A stretch of 64,000 nucleotides of DNA, from NCBI GenBank assembly GCA_027627225.1, contig CM051029.1, positions 73,568,078 through 73,632,077 of the forward strand, in the 5' to 3' direction. The notes under the pieces are model-generated. The model was not told the origin of the DNA, searched no databases, and was given only the letters and a program-made list of their open reading frames with translations. Positions within the stretch are counted from its first letter, which is position 1; each line of letters begins with the position of its first letter. The stretch comes from Congeria kusceri. Taxonomy: Eukaryota > Mollusca > Bivalvia > Myida > Dreissenidae. Position numbers and translations under genes: made by a program. Below are positions 44,001 to 46,451 of this stretch, one piece after another.

Positions 44001-45783
44001 ATTCAGTGACTTTGGATGTACTTTGTGACTATGTACTATTGATTAAATCACTCATTAAAAACATTATAATTGTATCATTGCTGGATATTTCAGAATTAAT
44101 GCGTTCAAGTAATAAATATTTTCAATGATTTTTTTAAGTATACTTTTATGTTATGTGATTTTCAGATTATAAAAAACATCACCATATATTTGAATCAAAC
44201 TTATATGCTATATTGTAAAGTTTAAGATGAATCTAATTGAAATTATTAACCCATTTTTAGTCCATTTATAATCCATTTATTAATCATGTCATAAAATACT
44301 TTGAACCTAATACCAGAGACTCTCTATGTGCATTATATTGAGTGATTTTGTCTTCCAGGAAAACTGCTGGACGAAAAATACCAGTCGAACATAACAAGAA
44401 TACTCCCAAGTGATGTAAAACCTGAACAAAGTAGACAGGTATGTTTAACTAGTGTGAAGTATAAAAATATGTGTAAATTATGCTTAAAATGTTTTTGACC
44501 AGCACTCAATATAATATTGACTTAAGATCAAATTTAACATGTAAATTTTCAGAATTTATTTTCAAATTATGCTATAAAAAATTACTGCGACAGTTCTGTA
44601 TGACAAAATGAAAACACTGAATACTAATTGTACTTCACTGGAAACATCCATAAACTTCAGAGGAATTTGGGATTTTACAATTGATTTGTTATTATCAAAA
44701 TCTTTGGTCAGGCACGCAGTTCTCTAACCTTAAAAAAACACTTTTTAAACCAAATTGGAATACTACTGTAGTAACATTCATCCGTTTCAGAAAGGTTTCT
44801 TTTATCCATATTCCTTTTCAGCACAACATATGAGGCACGTCGTGAGAAAACTGGGATAATGCATGTGCGTCACGTGTCGTCCCAGATTAGCCTGTGCAGT
44901 CAGCACGGGCTAACCCAGGACGCCACTTTCTGCCTACAGTGGATTTATGTTTGGAAGAGACTTCCTTGAAACAGAAAATACCATAAAAGCGGAAAGTGCT
45001 GAAAGGCTAATCCGGGACGACACTTGACGCACATGCATTAAGCCCGGTTTTCCCACAACACGCTTCATATCATTTATTTTCCTAGTGGATGACAACTGTG
45101 GACATGCATTTTGTCACCAACACAACCAAGCACATGAACCAAATCAATTTTATTGAACAAATATTATTATTATATATATAACCATTGAGAGGCAATAGAC
45201 TCGTGTATGTGAGAACACAAGTTCAAATATATGTTTCAATGTTTTTCAGGATGTTGAAATTGGCAAAGAAAAAGTTGTGAGAGTAGCAGAAACAGAAAAT
45301 GAATTGCCCAAAACAGTGTCTACTAAACGTAGTAAGGGTAGAGATGTTGTGGAGAAACGTGTGACAGAAAAAGCTGCTTTGTCTTCAACTGAAACAACAG
45401 AGATAATCAAAGCAGAAAGAAATGAAAGCATGGAAAAAGAGGTAAACAGAGCCGAAGATCTGCCTAGTGTACACAAAGAACAGAGACATGAGCGCAAGAA
45501 AGTTAAGGCAGAGAACGTTCAGAATGTTTTGGAACTTCCTTCAAATGTTGGAATTGAGAGCAACGCTGGTTCCAATGAGGCTCCTGTCTCAGGAAGGGAC
45601 ATTGGTCCCAGGCCTGGCCAGTCCGAGCTAGGAACCAGGAGCAAGACTTTCTTTGAAAAGGAAACTAAGAAAGAGGTGCATGACATCAAGGCTTCATCAA
45701 CGCAGGTCAGGCCAAGGTTAGAGAGGTCCAAGACACAGGTTCCAACAGAGAAACCTAAAAGCAAGGCCTGTAGTGTCATGTAA
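4901..45783 (+). CDS. Roco-family protein with tandem TIR domains, 3' part of gene (25 exons)
   Basis: Joining the 25 exons listed below gives one open frame of 1245 residues ending at TAA 45783; all splice phases agree. Domain order: C-terminal half of Roc GTPase (1-about 145, G3 motif DFAGQ, G4-like GSHVDQ), COR (about 150-460), TIR1 (465-575, begins DIFMSY), TIR2 (about 605-745, FFSYTW), an alpha-helical region with Cys and His (about 785-1040), and a Lys/Glu-rich tail ending in CSVM, a CaaX box. Roc-COR tandems act as GTP-regulated dimers; TIR domains signal by oligomerisation or act as NAD hydrolases. A role in innate immune or cell-death signalling at a membrane is inferred. The Roc P-loop and any N-terminal repeats lie outside the window. 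No kinase domain is seen, so it is not LRRK1/2. Confidence 0.88.
5002..5378 (+). other. Intron 1
   Basis: AT-rich, no recognised repeat. The ORF starting at 5016 is intronic and has no family resemblance. Confidence 0.7.
5379..5525 (+). CDS. Roco exon 2: Roc core and G4-like motif
   Basis: Acceptor TTTTCCAG, donor CAG|GTCAGT; phase 0 on both sides. Residues 35-83. Encodes the beta-strand AVYLLLWN and ends with the G4-like sequence VGSHVDQ, equivalent to THAD/NKxD of other Roc domains. Confidence 0.9.
5738..5995. mobile_element. MITE family B copy
   Basis: Left end GGCCATATCCACAAAGCTGC, right end GAAGCTTTGTGGACATGGTC: inverted with the same internal layout as the 4471 copy, more diverged. 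Confidence 0.7.
6000..6125. repeat. 29-30 bp minisatellite, 4 copies
   Basis: Units of GAGATCCCGCATAGTTTCAA-type sequence repeated at about 6014, 6044, 6073 and 6103. Non-coding; the two minus-strand ORFs over it are repeat artefacts. Confidence 0.8.
6316..7350. mobile_element. MITE family C with internal tandem units
   Basis: About six diverged 160-190 bp blocks, each with TGGATACTTACACAGTTGTT and CACCCAACCTCACTTTGACC. The right end has the family C sequence ACCGGGTGCATGTGTGTTTA. The left terminal repeat seen in other copies (13467, 19568, 31748) is missing. Confidence 0.75.
7366..8008. repeat. 49-bp minisatellite, about 13 copies
   Basis: Units of 49 bp around GCTTGCAAGGAAATAATTTC. Every unit contains ACA|GTGAGTAAT, a strong 5' splice-site match. 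The last unit runs directly into TTTTTTCAG, the acceptor-like sequence of a candidate alternative exon at 8016. Confidence 0.95.
8016..8111 (+). CDS. Candidate alternative terminal exon of the Roco gene
   Basis: A good acceptor (ACTTTTTTCAG, 8005-8015) is followed by 31 open codons in the phase 0 left by exon 2, beginning VLLDPDMNVDE, then TAA at 8109-8111. AATAAA overlaps the stop (8110-8115). Use would truncate the protein inside the Roc domain. No homology recognised; this may be chance. Confidence 0.3.
   Translation, partial: VLLDPDMNVDEAQQLKSFTSEPFRSIQQYCS
8145..8234 (+). CDS. Roco exon 3: end of Roc domain
   Basis: Acceptor TTTCTGCAG, donor CAG|GTAAGT, phase 0/0. Residues 84-113; ends IAGFYFVSSYTGQ, equivalent to the G5/SA-like segment (FVS.. 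.G) of Roc domains. Confidence 0.9.
8309..8570. mobile_element. MITE family A (double-hairpin), copy 1
   Basis: Ends GTGTCGTGGGAAAAC / degenerate GTTTTCCC...ACACGC. The interior has two imperfect palindromes around CAGCCTGTGCAG flanked by GTGTCGTCCCGGAT-type arms. Eight copies lie in this window, all in introns of the Roco gene. Confidence 0.85.
8719..9046. mobile_element. MITE family H, copy 1
   Basis: Ends GATGCACCGGTCAATATTTT and AAATATTGAGAGGTGCAT are inverted. The interior carries TCTAATTCCCCAC and a poly-C run near the right end. Partner copy at 47647. Confidence 0.7.
9106..9212 (+). CDS. Roco exon 4: Roc-COR linker
   Basis: Acceptor CTGCTCAG, donor GC|GTAAGC, entering phase 0 and leaving 2 bases. 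Residues 114-148; begins GIEELQRDLFE, as in the alpha-helix closing Roc domains, and continues IPEVWLQFENSV at the start of COR. Confidence 0.9.
9330..10150. repeat. Tandem repeat of about 140-150 bp, about 6 diverged copies
   Basis: Blocks share AACTTCATACATAGATACCT, TATCGAGACC and GGGTGGGGTCAAGGTCA. Spacing of the GATACC motif is 145 then 139 bp. Likely the body of a larger MITE-like element; clear terminal repeats not found. Confidence 0.8.
10536..10788. mobile_element. MITE family A, copy 2
   Basis: Starts TGTGTCGTGGGAAAACCGGG, ends CCCGGTTTTCCGACGACACA, with two internal hairpins. Confidence 0.85.
10834..10915 (+). CDS. Roco exon 5: COR N-terminal part
   Basis: Acceptor TTCTTTTCAG, donor GAG|GTAAAG; one base completes the Ala codon of exon 4. 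Residues 149-176; helical sequence ending SGIFDKTE. Confidence 0.88.
10966..11222. mobile_element. MITE family B copy
   Basis: Left GGGCCATATTCCAGAAACTT and right GATGTTTCTGGAATACGACC are inverted; a diverged subfamily in which CCAGAAAC replaces CACAAAGC. Confidence 0.7.
11450..11970. mobile_element. MITE family E, copy 1
   Basis: Ends TGTCGCCTGATAAAGCGATA and GTCAGGCGACACA. Inside are about three 155-165 bp tandem blocks with GTGCAGACAATAACTTGAGA and GTACTTGAGTTATGCC. Second copy at 36407. Confidence 0.8.
12180..13010 (+). repeat. 45/33-bp minisatellite made of the exon 6 acceptor, about 22 copies
   Basis: Units of 45 bp (ACTGATTGCAG|GTGTTCCAGGCAGT plus spacer), then 33-bp units with a 12-bp deletion after GTGTT, then two 45-bp-type units. 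The motif CTGATTGCAG|GTGTTCCAGGCAGT is exactly the authentic acceptor and first 14 bases of exon 6 at 13011. Using a 45-bp-unit acceptor meets an in-frame TGA within about 25 bases. The long ORFs on both strands are repeat artefacts. Confidence 0.93.
13011..13157 (+). CDS. Roco exon 6: COR
   Basis: The last acceptor of the minisatellite (GATTGCAG) gives phase 0 and VFQAVQFLNDLGSLQHF, matching the usual COR motif (FLxDxGxLxxF). Ends SVKNSPIQ, donor CAG|GTATTA. Residues 177-225, including VVINPQWIVDVM, the highly conserved COR segment. A start at 13020 or 13025 instead would trim 3 or more residues. Confidence 0.85.
13195..13405. repeat. 21-bp minisatellite, about 8-9 copies
   Basis: Units AGGAACAATTGCCTGTGAACT, starting about 37 bp after the exon 6 donor; the last copies are degenerate. 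Minus-strand ORFs with SSQAIVP or VHRQLFL repeats are artefacts. Confidence 0.95.
13467..13748. mobile_element. MITE family C copy
   Basis: Left TATGCCACCGGCATCTTGAT, right CAGGGGCATGTGTATTTATC; one internal block. Confidence 0.8.
13920..14045 (+). repeat. Two partial copies of the exon 7 5' boundary
   Basis: AATGGAGTGTT, the first 11 bases of exon 7, recurs at 13925, 13986 and 14046 (61 and 60 bp apart). The middle copy has its own good acceptor TTTTTTTACAG, the first does not (ATCG). Homology to exon 7 continues for about 45 bases with a 1-base indel. Splicing at 13986 would add 20 residues in frame with no stop. Confidence 0.8.
14046..14210 (+). CDS. Roco exon 7: COR
   Basis: Acceptor TTCTTTACAG, donor GAT|GTGAGT, phase 0/0. 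Residues 226-280; NGVLKHSDIGVVWKD, then a helix and LTFPLEDKP, ending LVPCLMPEKQPD, the start of the COR-B part. Confidence 0.92.
14211..14832 (+). other. Intron 7 unique part
   Basis: AT-rich, no gene or recognised repeat. Confidence 0.6.
14833..15071. mobile_element. MITE family A, copy 3
   Basis: Starts AGGCATGTCGTGGGAAACC, ends near TTACGCACTTGCATTAAGCC. Its right end is about 10 bases from the exon 8 acceptor, so the element may supply part of the 3' splice-site context. Confidence 0.8.
15082..15180 (+). CDS. Roco exon 8: COR-B
   Basis: Acceptor GCATTTCAG, donor CAG|GTACAC, phase 0/0. Residues 281-313; ends FDYLPAGLFNRGQ, matching the Y.FLP.GLF.R core of COR. Confidence 0.92.
15210..15567. 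mobile_element. MITE family G, copy 1
   Basis: Ends TTAAAGCCGCAGTCCATAG and TCTGGACTGCTGCTTTAA are inverted. The opposite-orientation copy is at 46452 in the 3' flank; both share GCATCACCAGC and CGGTAAGATGTCCATTAGAA. Confidence 0.8.
15606..16831. mobile_element. MITE family D, long copy with internal tandem blocks
   Basis: Ends AGCTCGACTATTCAAAGAAT and CTTCGAATAGTCGAGCGCGC are inverted. About six 165-185 bp blocks carry AGTTATTCACTTGAAACTTG and ACAGAGTTATGCCCCTTTTT. Other copies at 22886 and 28848. Confidence 0.8.
17127..17221 (+). CDS. Roco exon 9: COR-B
   Basis: Acceptor ACGATATTTAG, donor AACAG|GTGAAG, phase 0 in, 2 bases out. Residues 314-344; VRLHQISDSALIWKRGSYL, the strand pairs of COR-B (L..WR.G). 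The ATG at 17162 is in another frame. Confidence 0.88.
17222..17735 (+). other. Intron 9 unique part
   Basis: AT-rich. A small hairpin around TGATCATTTCACTC (17520-17575) is the only structure seen. Confidence 0.6.
17740..19393 (+). repeat. 65/63-bp minisatellite made of the exon 10 acceptor, about 26 copies
   Basis: Each unit holds a complete acceptor (TATCTCC(T/C)ACAG) and AGAGTCAGAGCTGATC, the first 16 bases of exon 10, then AACATCATCTTTATGGTTCA, which matches exon 10 further in after skipping 27 bases. Early units are 65 bp and carry TAG in the exon frame (AGAGTCATAGC). Units after about 18760 are mostly 63 bp and open in frame. The last unit reads TTTATCTAACACAG, placing TAA 6 bases before the real acceptor. 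Confidence 0.95.
19394..19541 (+). CDS. Roco exon 10: C-terminal COR/linker
   Basis: Acceptor CTAACACAG; one base completes Arg. Residues 345-394: ESELILRVQGPRPENIIF, later YDYQIPCPDCLKI with a CxxC pair. The donor is taken as ATT|GTGTGT at 19542 to keep phase 0 into exon 11; its -1 base is unusual, so the end is less certain. A family C MITE begins 27 bases on. Confidence 0.75.
19568..20056. mobile_element. MITE family C copy
   Basis: Left TATGCCCCCGGCATCTTGAT, right CCGAGGGCATGTGTGTTTTA, two internal blocks; includes a Pu/Py-rich GTCCGTCC tract. Confidence 0.8.
20243..21944. mobile_element. MITE family F with about 10 internal tandem blocks
   Basis: Left TTTAGCTCACCTGAGCACAA, right CTCTCAGGTGAGCGTACAAG. 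Inside, 110-180 bp blocks repeat AAACTAGGTCACTAGGTCAA, GAAGAAAAAGCTTGT and TTGCTCAGAACCTTTGT. Non-coding; the overlapping ORFs follow the repeat. Confidence 0.8.
21961..22241 (+). mobile_element. tRNA-derived SINE family A, copy 1
   Basis: Head GGGCCTGGCTAGCTCAGTTG (A box) and GAGTTCGAACCCC (B box) with the anticodon arm deleted, then the family tail GTGTGGGGATTGGTCA and CACTTAGTACTGGTAAAC, ending in AAACAAACAAAC. Full-length relatives at 23269 and 43356. Confidence 0.88.
22376..22493 (+). CDS. Roco exon 11: linker
   Basis: Acceptor ACATTGCAG, donor CAAG|GTGGGT, phase 0 in, 1 base out. Residues 395-433; GAKEQHMFSASTVRRA, then FLQCGTYFHVISCVDLQ, with Cys and His that could bind metal together with CPDC of exon 10 (inference). 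Confidence 0.88.
22561..22817. mobile_element. MITE family B copy
   Basis: Left CTTGTCCACAAAGCTCCTTA, right TTAGGCGCTTTGTGGATATT; inverted ends, AT-rich interior. Confidence 0.75.
22886..23268. mobile_element. MITE family D, left part interrupted by a SINE
   Basis: Starts TTAGCTCGGCTATTTGAAGA and has two family D blocks. It breaks at CACATAGATTTTT, where SINE A copy 2 begins; the right end is not found after the SINE. Confidence 0.75.
23269..23583 (+). mobile_element. tRNA-derived SINE family A, copy 2
   Basis: tRNA-like head with CTGTCAATC anticodon loop (tRNA-Asp-like, GTC) and B box GAGTTCGAACCCC, family tail, ending (AAAC)n. Nested in MITE family D. Confidence 0.9.
24016..24075 (-). mobile_element. 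SINE family A head fragment
   Basis: The reverse complement reads GAGCGCTGGACTGTCAATCC then GTGAGTTCGAGTCC and GCCTGGCCAC, the tRNA-like head; truncated at an A-rich stretch. Confidence 0.75.
24084..24380 (-). mobile_element. tRNA-derived SINE family C
   Basis: On the minus strand a tRNA-like head (GGTCTAGTGGTCGGACGCTG, B box near TAGTTTGAATCAC) is followed by a central segment whose plus-strand sequence is GTACCCATTTATACACCTGG then GTGGAGAGGAGCAA. This resembles the conserved central domains of invertebrate SINEs. Confidence 0.7.
24415..24535 (-). mobile_element. Degraded tRNA-derived SINE family B fragment
   Basis: The plus strand reads GATCAAACCCATGACCCCCC and CCATTACACCACTGCAAC: an inverted B box and A box like the SINE B copies at 30876 and 32608. 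Confidence 0.6.
24565..24657 (+). CDS. Roco exon 12: linker to TIR1
   Basis: Acceptor GACATTTCAG, donor CAGCTG|GTGAGT; 2 bases in, 1 base out. Residues 434-464: CMPPDSHSDFDLHLVQ, then a basic helix SIRNLRDLRKDLAA leading into TIR1. Confidence 0.85.
24672..25055 (-). mobile_element. SINE family B with its 3' region tandemly repeated (93 bp x 3)
   Basis: Three 93-bp copies of GTTTAAACCTATTTATTTAA to GAGCCAGTACTT start 15 bases after the exon 12 donor. They match the 3' body of SINE B (30876, 32608). A decayed tRNA-like head follows to 25055 in minus orientation. Confidence 0.8.
25056..26440 (+). other. Intron 12 unique part
   Basis: 1.4 kb of AT-rich sequence. No gene, clear mobile element or structured repeat recognised. 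Confidence 0.6.
26445..27537. repeat. 39-bp minisatellite, about 28 copies
   Basis: Nearly identical units built on GTATACAGTGATACTATGAG plus CTACCATGTATTTCTGCAT. 39 is a multiple of 3, so both strands show long ORFs (HVYSDTMSYHVFL and its antisense MQKYMVAHSITVY); these are artefacts. Variation is limited to a few C/A changes, so the array is recent. Confidence 0.97.
27741..27843 (+). CDS. Roco exon 13: TIR1, box 1
   Basis: Acceptor TTGTTTTCAG, donor AAATG|GTGAAT; 2 bases in, 2 out. Residues 465-498, beginning DIFMSYCVKN, the first beta-strand (box 1) of a TIR domain, and ending DLTKTGYK. Confidence 0.9.
27996..28078 (-). mobile_element. tRNA-like sequence (SINE head or tRNA pseudogene)
   Basis: The minus strand reads GTGGACGAGTGGTTAAGGCG, then TTTCAAACCCTGGTGGGACG: A and B boxes of a Ser/Leu-type tRNA with a shortened variable arm. 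No SINE tail recognised. Confidence 0.6.
28432..28687. mobile_element. MITE family A, copy 4
   Basis: Starts GGCGCGTCTTAAGAAAACCG, ends CCCGGTTTTCCCACGACACG; two hairpins of the CAGCCTGTGCAG/CTGCACAGGCT type. Confidence 0.85.
28848..29410. mobile_element. MITE family D copy
   Basis: Starts GTTCGAGTATTCGAAGAATA, ends CTTCGAATAGTCGAGCGCGC, with two to three internal blocks. Ends 17 bases before exon 14. Confidence 0.8.
29428..29656 (+). CDS. Roco exon 14: TIR1 core
   Basis: Acceptor TTACACACAG, donor GTG|GTATGA; 1 base in, phase 0 out. Residues 499-575. Contains the strand AAVFLIFISVEYV, then DVDCVMLLKYAK, KPLVVIAVGENWDW. At the position of the catalytic Glu of NADase-type TIR domains (C-x-x-E) it has Leu540 (29549-29551), so TIR1 is probably non-catalytic. 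Confidence 0.92.
29925..30095 (+). repeat. Three upstream copies of the exon 15 5' boundary
   Basis: GTGTTTGTGAACATG, the first 15 bases of exon 15, recurs in intact or slightly changed form at 29930, 29987 and 30043 (57, 56 and 53 bp spacing to exon 15 at 30096). The 30043 copy has a usable acceptor TTTTAAAACAG, the 29987 copy has GAACAAG. Using 30043 would shift the frame and meet a stop. Confidence 0.85.
30096..30268 (+). CDS. Roco exon 15: TIR1 end and TIR2 box 1
   Basis: Acceptor TTTGACAG, donor ACTCG|GTGAGT; phase 0 in, 2 bases out. Residues 576-632: VFVNMINSKCNVYKIKFEEL closes TIR1, then PTCFFSYTWVNSQTAVQLGT starts TIR2. Both ends of this exon are tandemly duplicated in the flanking introns. 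Confidence 0.92.
30269..31100 (+). repeat. 57-bp minisatellite made of the exon 15 donor, about 11 copies
   Basis: Each unit repeats about 43 bases of the exon 15 3' end (TGGGTGAACTCCCAGACTGC to CTTGGCACTCG) followed by GTGAGTAGAATGTCAT, so every unit carries an identical strong 5' splice site. Reading through the first donor in the exon frame gives CGG TGA, an immediate stop, so only the first donor yields intact TIR2. A SINE (30876-31070) lies inside the last unit. Confidence 0.95.
30876..31070 (-). mobile_element. tRNA-derived SINE family B, full copy
   Basis: The minus strand begins GGTCGCGGTGGCGTAGTGGA (A box), has CACGGGTTCGATCCCCAC (B box) and ends near AATAAATAGGTTTACAC. Flanked by a 13-bp target-site duplication AATGTCATGTCTT (30863-30875 and 31073-31085). 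Confidence 0.92.
31101..31433 (+). other. Intron 15 unique end
   Basis: AT-rich, nothing recognised. Confidence 0.6.
31434..31536 (+). CDS. Roco exon 16: TIR2
   Basis: Acceptor CGTTTGCAG, donor CAG|GTGAAT; 1 base in, phase 0 out. Residues 633-667; IKKYLEDQGIKCWIDVERV, the alpha-A/beta-B region (W-x-D) of TIR2. Confidence 0.92.
31748..32210. mobile_element. MITE family C copy
   Basis: Left TATGCCCATGGCATCTTGAT, right CCGGGGGCATGTGCGTTTAT, two internal blocks. Confidence 0.85.
32347..32529 (+). CDS. Roco exon 17: TIR2 catalytic segment
   Basis: Acceptor TTATTTTTAG, donor GAG|GTGAGC, phase 0/0. Residues 668-728: GLFDDIAEGLLNAKVVVVCV, SDEY, then SPTCRTEFRYA with Glu701 (32446-32448) in the S-x-x-C-x-x-E arrangement of NAD-cleaving TIR domains, and LPIILAVVG. 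Confidence 0.93.
32609..32806 (-). mobile_element. tRNA-derived SINE family B, full copy
   Basis: Same minus-strand head and tail as 30876. Flanked by a 10-bp target-site duplication TGTAAATTAG (32599-32608 and 32808-32817). Confidence 0.92.
32885..33320. repeat. Imperfect GTT/GTA trinucleotide microsatellite
   Basis: Repeats of GTTGTTGTATTAGTAGTA type, about 430 bp, decaying toward both ends. The poly-Val and poly-Thr ORFs are artefacts. Confidence 0.97.
33350..33965. mobile_element. MITE-like element with GTCTCCCCCCAC end
   Basis: Starts TATGTCTCCCCCCACGAAGT with a local palindrome (GTCTCCC/GGGAGAC), then a GGAT tetranucleotide run (33415-33460) and three to four diverged 110-160 bp blocks with CCCCTGGTCGGATTTTGAC and GGCAGAGTTATGGCCCTTT. 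Right terminal repeat not found. Confidence 0.6.
33966..34531 (+). other. Intron 17 unique part
   Basis: AT-rich. An inverted pair CAATCAGGTTAAATTT / AAATTTAATCTGATTG at 34252-34304 forms a short hairpin. No gene. Confidence 0.6.
34532..34699 (+). CDS. Roco exon 18: end of TIR2 and helix
   Basis: Acceptor CATGTTTCAG, donor ACT|GTAAGT, phase 0/0. Residues 729-784: LSLKYPLVSFQEKN closes TIR2, followed by a charged helix KQQKNKQNEETK. Confidence 0.88.
34803..35606. mobile_element. MITE family M, copy 1
   Basis: Ends GGCTCGAATTTATTTATTTT and GTGCTAAATTCAAGCCCT are inverted, each followed inward by GCGAGT-rich hairpins (TTGCGAGTGACTTCAACTCG). A related left end is at 53060. Confidence 0.65.
35607..36131 (+). 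other. Intron 18 unique part
   Basis: AT-rich. The 121-codon ORF at 35860 has AT-driven composition and no family resemblance; its end overlaps exon 19 in another frame. Confidence 0.6.
36132..36249 (+). CDS. Roco exon 19: C-terminal region
   Basis: Acceptor TTTGGTCATAG, donor CAAG|GTTAGA; phase 0 in, 1 base out. Residues 785-823: ELFELAQRKLLRQL helix, then YPRLFMIDFMKSK. No domain recognised. Confidence 0.85.
36407..36770. mobile_element. MITE family E, copy 2
   Basis: Left TGTGTCGCCTGAAAAGGCGA, right CCCCGTCAGGCGACACATCC; two internal blocks like the 11450 copy. Confidence 0.82.
36949..37106 (+). CDS. Roco exon 20: C-terminal region
   Basis: Acceptor TGATTTCAAG, donor GAG|GTGGGG; 2 bases in, phase 0 out. 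Residues 824-876: acidic DEEKMDEQESEKD, then a helix and VQRYCVHTLCEHDE with Cys/His. Confidence 0.85.
37156..37413. mobile_element. MITE family A, copy 5
   Basis: Starts GAGGCGTTTATTGGGAAACC, ends GGATTTCCCATGACATGC; two hairpins. Confidence 0.85.
37414..37977 (+). other. Intron 20 AT-rich part
   Basis: Contains three loose copies of TTTTTGGTTAAATTTAATA-type sequence at 37470-37580. No gene. Confidence 0.6.
37978..38582. repeat. 55-bp minisatellite, 11 copies
   Basis: Units TATCTGGTAGAGAACCTACC plus TCATCCTATATCAAGTCAGACGAGC-type sequence and TATACACTTG. A few units share AGATTG in place of AGTCAG. No similarity to neighbouring exons. Confidence 0.97.
38727..39348. mobile_element. MITE family I
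   Basis: Left ACTCGTGCAGTACCTAAATC and right GATTTAGGTACTGCACCAGT are inverted; interior AT-rich, no ORF. Confidence 0.75.
39485..39661 (+). CDS. Roco exon 21: C-terminal region
   Basis: Acceptor CTTTTTTCTAG, donor GAG|GTGAGA, phase 0/0. Residues 877-935: GWHVAADPLPLPSD, FCPFVSRMMAVMKFNKK and a helix ending YMKWLEE. Confidence 0.88.
39752..40363. mobile_element. MITE family J
   Basis: Left TACAGTCGAAACGCAATACT and right AGTATCGTGTTTCGACTGTA are inverted (about 24 bp). The interior repeats CGTAGTATTGCAT in both orientations. Confidence 0.8.
40576..40834. mobile_element. MITE family A, copy 6
   Basis: Ends GAGGCATGTCGTGGGAAAAC and TTTTCCCACGACATGCCTG give a clean terminal inverted repeat; two internal hairpins. 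Confidence 0.88.
40892..40992 (+). CDS. Roco exon 22: C-terminal region
   Basis: Acceptor TTGTTCTAAAG, donor TCTCG|GTGAGT; phase 0 in, 2 bases out. Residues 936-968: NPSASTSDYQQIYHDF, MGKLSR. No motif recognised. Confidence 0.82.
40993..41616 (+). other. Intron 22 proximal part
   Basis: AT-rich, with loosely repeated AATTGGGAA words. No gene recognised. Confidence 0.55.
41617..42168. mobile_element. MITE family K
   Basis: Left AAGGTAGCTTTTTCATATGC and right CATATGGGAAAGCGACCT are inverted, with subterminal CCGTATCTGCATC / GATGTGGATACGG pairs and many GCGGAT words. Confidence 0.8.
42402..42660. mobile_element. MITE family A, copy 7
   Basis: Starts GAGGTGCGTCGTGGGAAAAC, ends CTAGTTTTCCCATTTTATG (terminal repeat decayed); two internal hairpins. 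Confidence 0.85.
42661..43355 (+). other. Intron 22 distal AT-rich part
   Basis: No gene or repeat recognised. Confidence 0.6.
43356..43664 (+). mobile_element. tRNA-derived SINE family A, copy 3
   Basis: Full tRNA-Asp-like head: GGCCCGGCTAGCTC, loop CTGTCAG, B box GAGTTCGAACCCC; then the family tail to ACAAACAAA. Ends about 19 bases before the exon 23 acceptor. Confidence 0.92.
43684..43901 (+). CDS. Roco exon 23: C-terminal region
   Basis: Acceptor GGCTATGTGCAG, donor CCTG|GTGGGT; 1 base in, 1 base out. Residues 969-1041: CRLANGKTIWLCEKHQS (C..C..H pattern), then a Ser/Gly-rich likely disordered stretch. The acceptor lies just downstream of a SINE. Confidence 0.9.
43902..44358 (+). other. 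Intron 23
   Basis: AT-rich, nothing recognised. Confidence 0.6.
44359..44438 (+). CDS. Roco exon 24
   Basis: Acceptor TTGTCTTCCAG, donor CAG|GTATGT; 2 bases in, phase 0 out. Residues 1042-1068: GKLLDEKYQSNITRI to QSRQ. Confidence 0.88.
44832..45064. mobile_element. MITE family A, copy 8
   Basis: Starts GAGGCACGTCGTGAGAAAAC, ends CGGTTTTCCCACAACACGC; the second hairpin is partly deleted (45000-45005). Confidence 0.83.
45250..45783 (+). CDS. Roco exon 25: disordered tail and CaaX box, stop
   Basis: Acceptor ATGTTTTTCAG; 177 codons and TAA at 45781-45783. Residues 1069-1245, rich in Lys, Glu, Ser and Thr, probably disordered. The last residues KSKACSVM contain a basic patch and Cys-Ser-Val-Met (45769-45780), a farnesyl-type CaaX box, so membrane anchoring is likely. 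The terminal Met favours farnesyltransferase. Confidence 0.92.
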   Translation, partial: DVEIGKEKVVRVAETENELPKTVSTKRSKGRDVVEKRVTEKAALSSTETTEIIKAERNESMEKEVNRAEDLPSVHKEQRHERKKVKAENVQNVLELPSNVGIESNAGSNEAPVSGRDIGPRPGQSELGTRSKTFFEKETKKEVHDIKASSTQVRPRLERSKTQVPTEKPKSKACSVM

Positions 45784-45889
45784 TAGCTCTGGTCTCGACA
45801 GAAGTAAGGAAAAATTGACAGAAGTGGGGAACAGCGGTAGTAATAGGGAAAGATCTAGGAGAATAAAATGGTACAGGGTGCTGCTTAAA

Positions 45890-46105
45890 AGAATCTGGGT
45901 GGAAAACTTTGCCAGTTTGCTCACGTTATCTTATGATTTAGTGAAATCTAGGGTTGTTATGCGTATTGGAAAACTGGGCCAGTTTGCTCACGTTATCTTA
46001 TGATTTAGTGAAATCTAGGGTTGTTATGTGTATTGGAAAACTGGGCCAGTTTGCTCACGTTATCTTATGATTTAGTGAAATCTAGGGTTGTTATGCGTAT
46101 TATGC
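45890..46105. repeat. 67-bp tandem repeat x3 in the 3' UTR region
   Basis: Three near-identical copies of CCAGTTTGCTCACGTTATCT to TTGTTATGCGTATT, starting about 125 bases after the stop codon. Confidence 0.93.
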
Positions 46106-46110
46106 TTGCA

Positions 46111-46116
46111 ATTAAA
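46111..46116 (+). terminator. Possible polyadenylation signal of the Roco gene
   Basis: ATTAAA, 328 bases after the stop, followed by a T-rich stretch. An alternative AATAAA lies at 48581. Choice cannot be made from sequence alone. Confidence 0.3.
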
Positions 46117-46451
46117 GTTTTTAAGCATTAAGTCTATTAATTGGTCATTGAATATTTGCAAAATACAGGAACTACTAAGGCTCGTTTACAGGACGAAGAT
46201 ATTATTTGTGTTTAGAACAATGCGTACTCAGGTTAATACTGCACTTTAGCACACATACATGTTTTGTCCATTTATGGCGTTACAGTGCATTAACCACAGC
46301 ATTACCCTTGTATTGAGGTATTGTTTATATTTCACCTAGCCCATAATGCCTAGAAATTTATCAGATCAACACGCTACATTTTTATTTCTTGAATGACACG
46401 TAGGTCACGTTGGATATCAAGTTGTATGGCGTCAACCATTAGGCTACTAAT

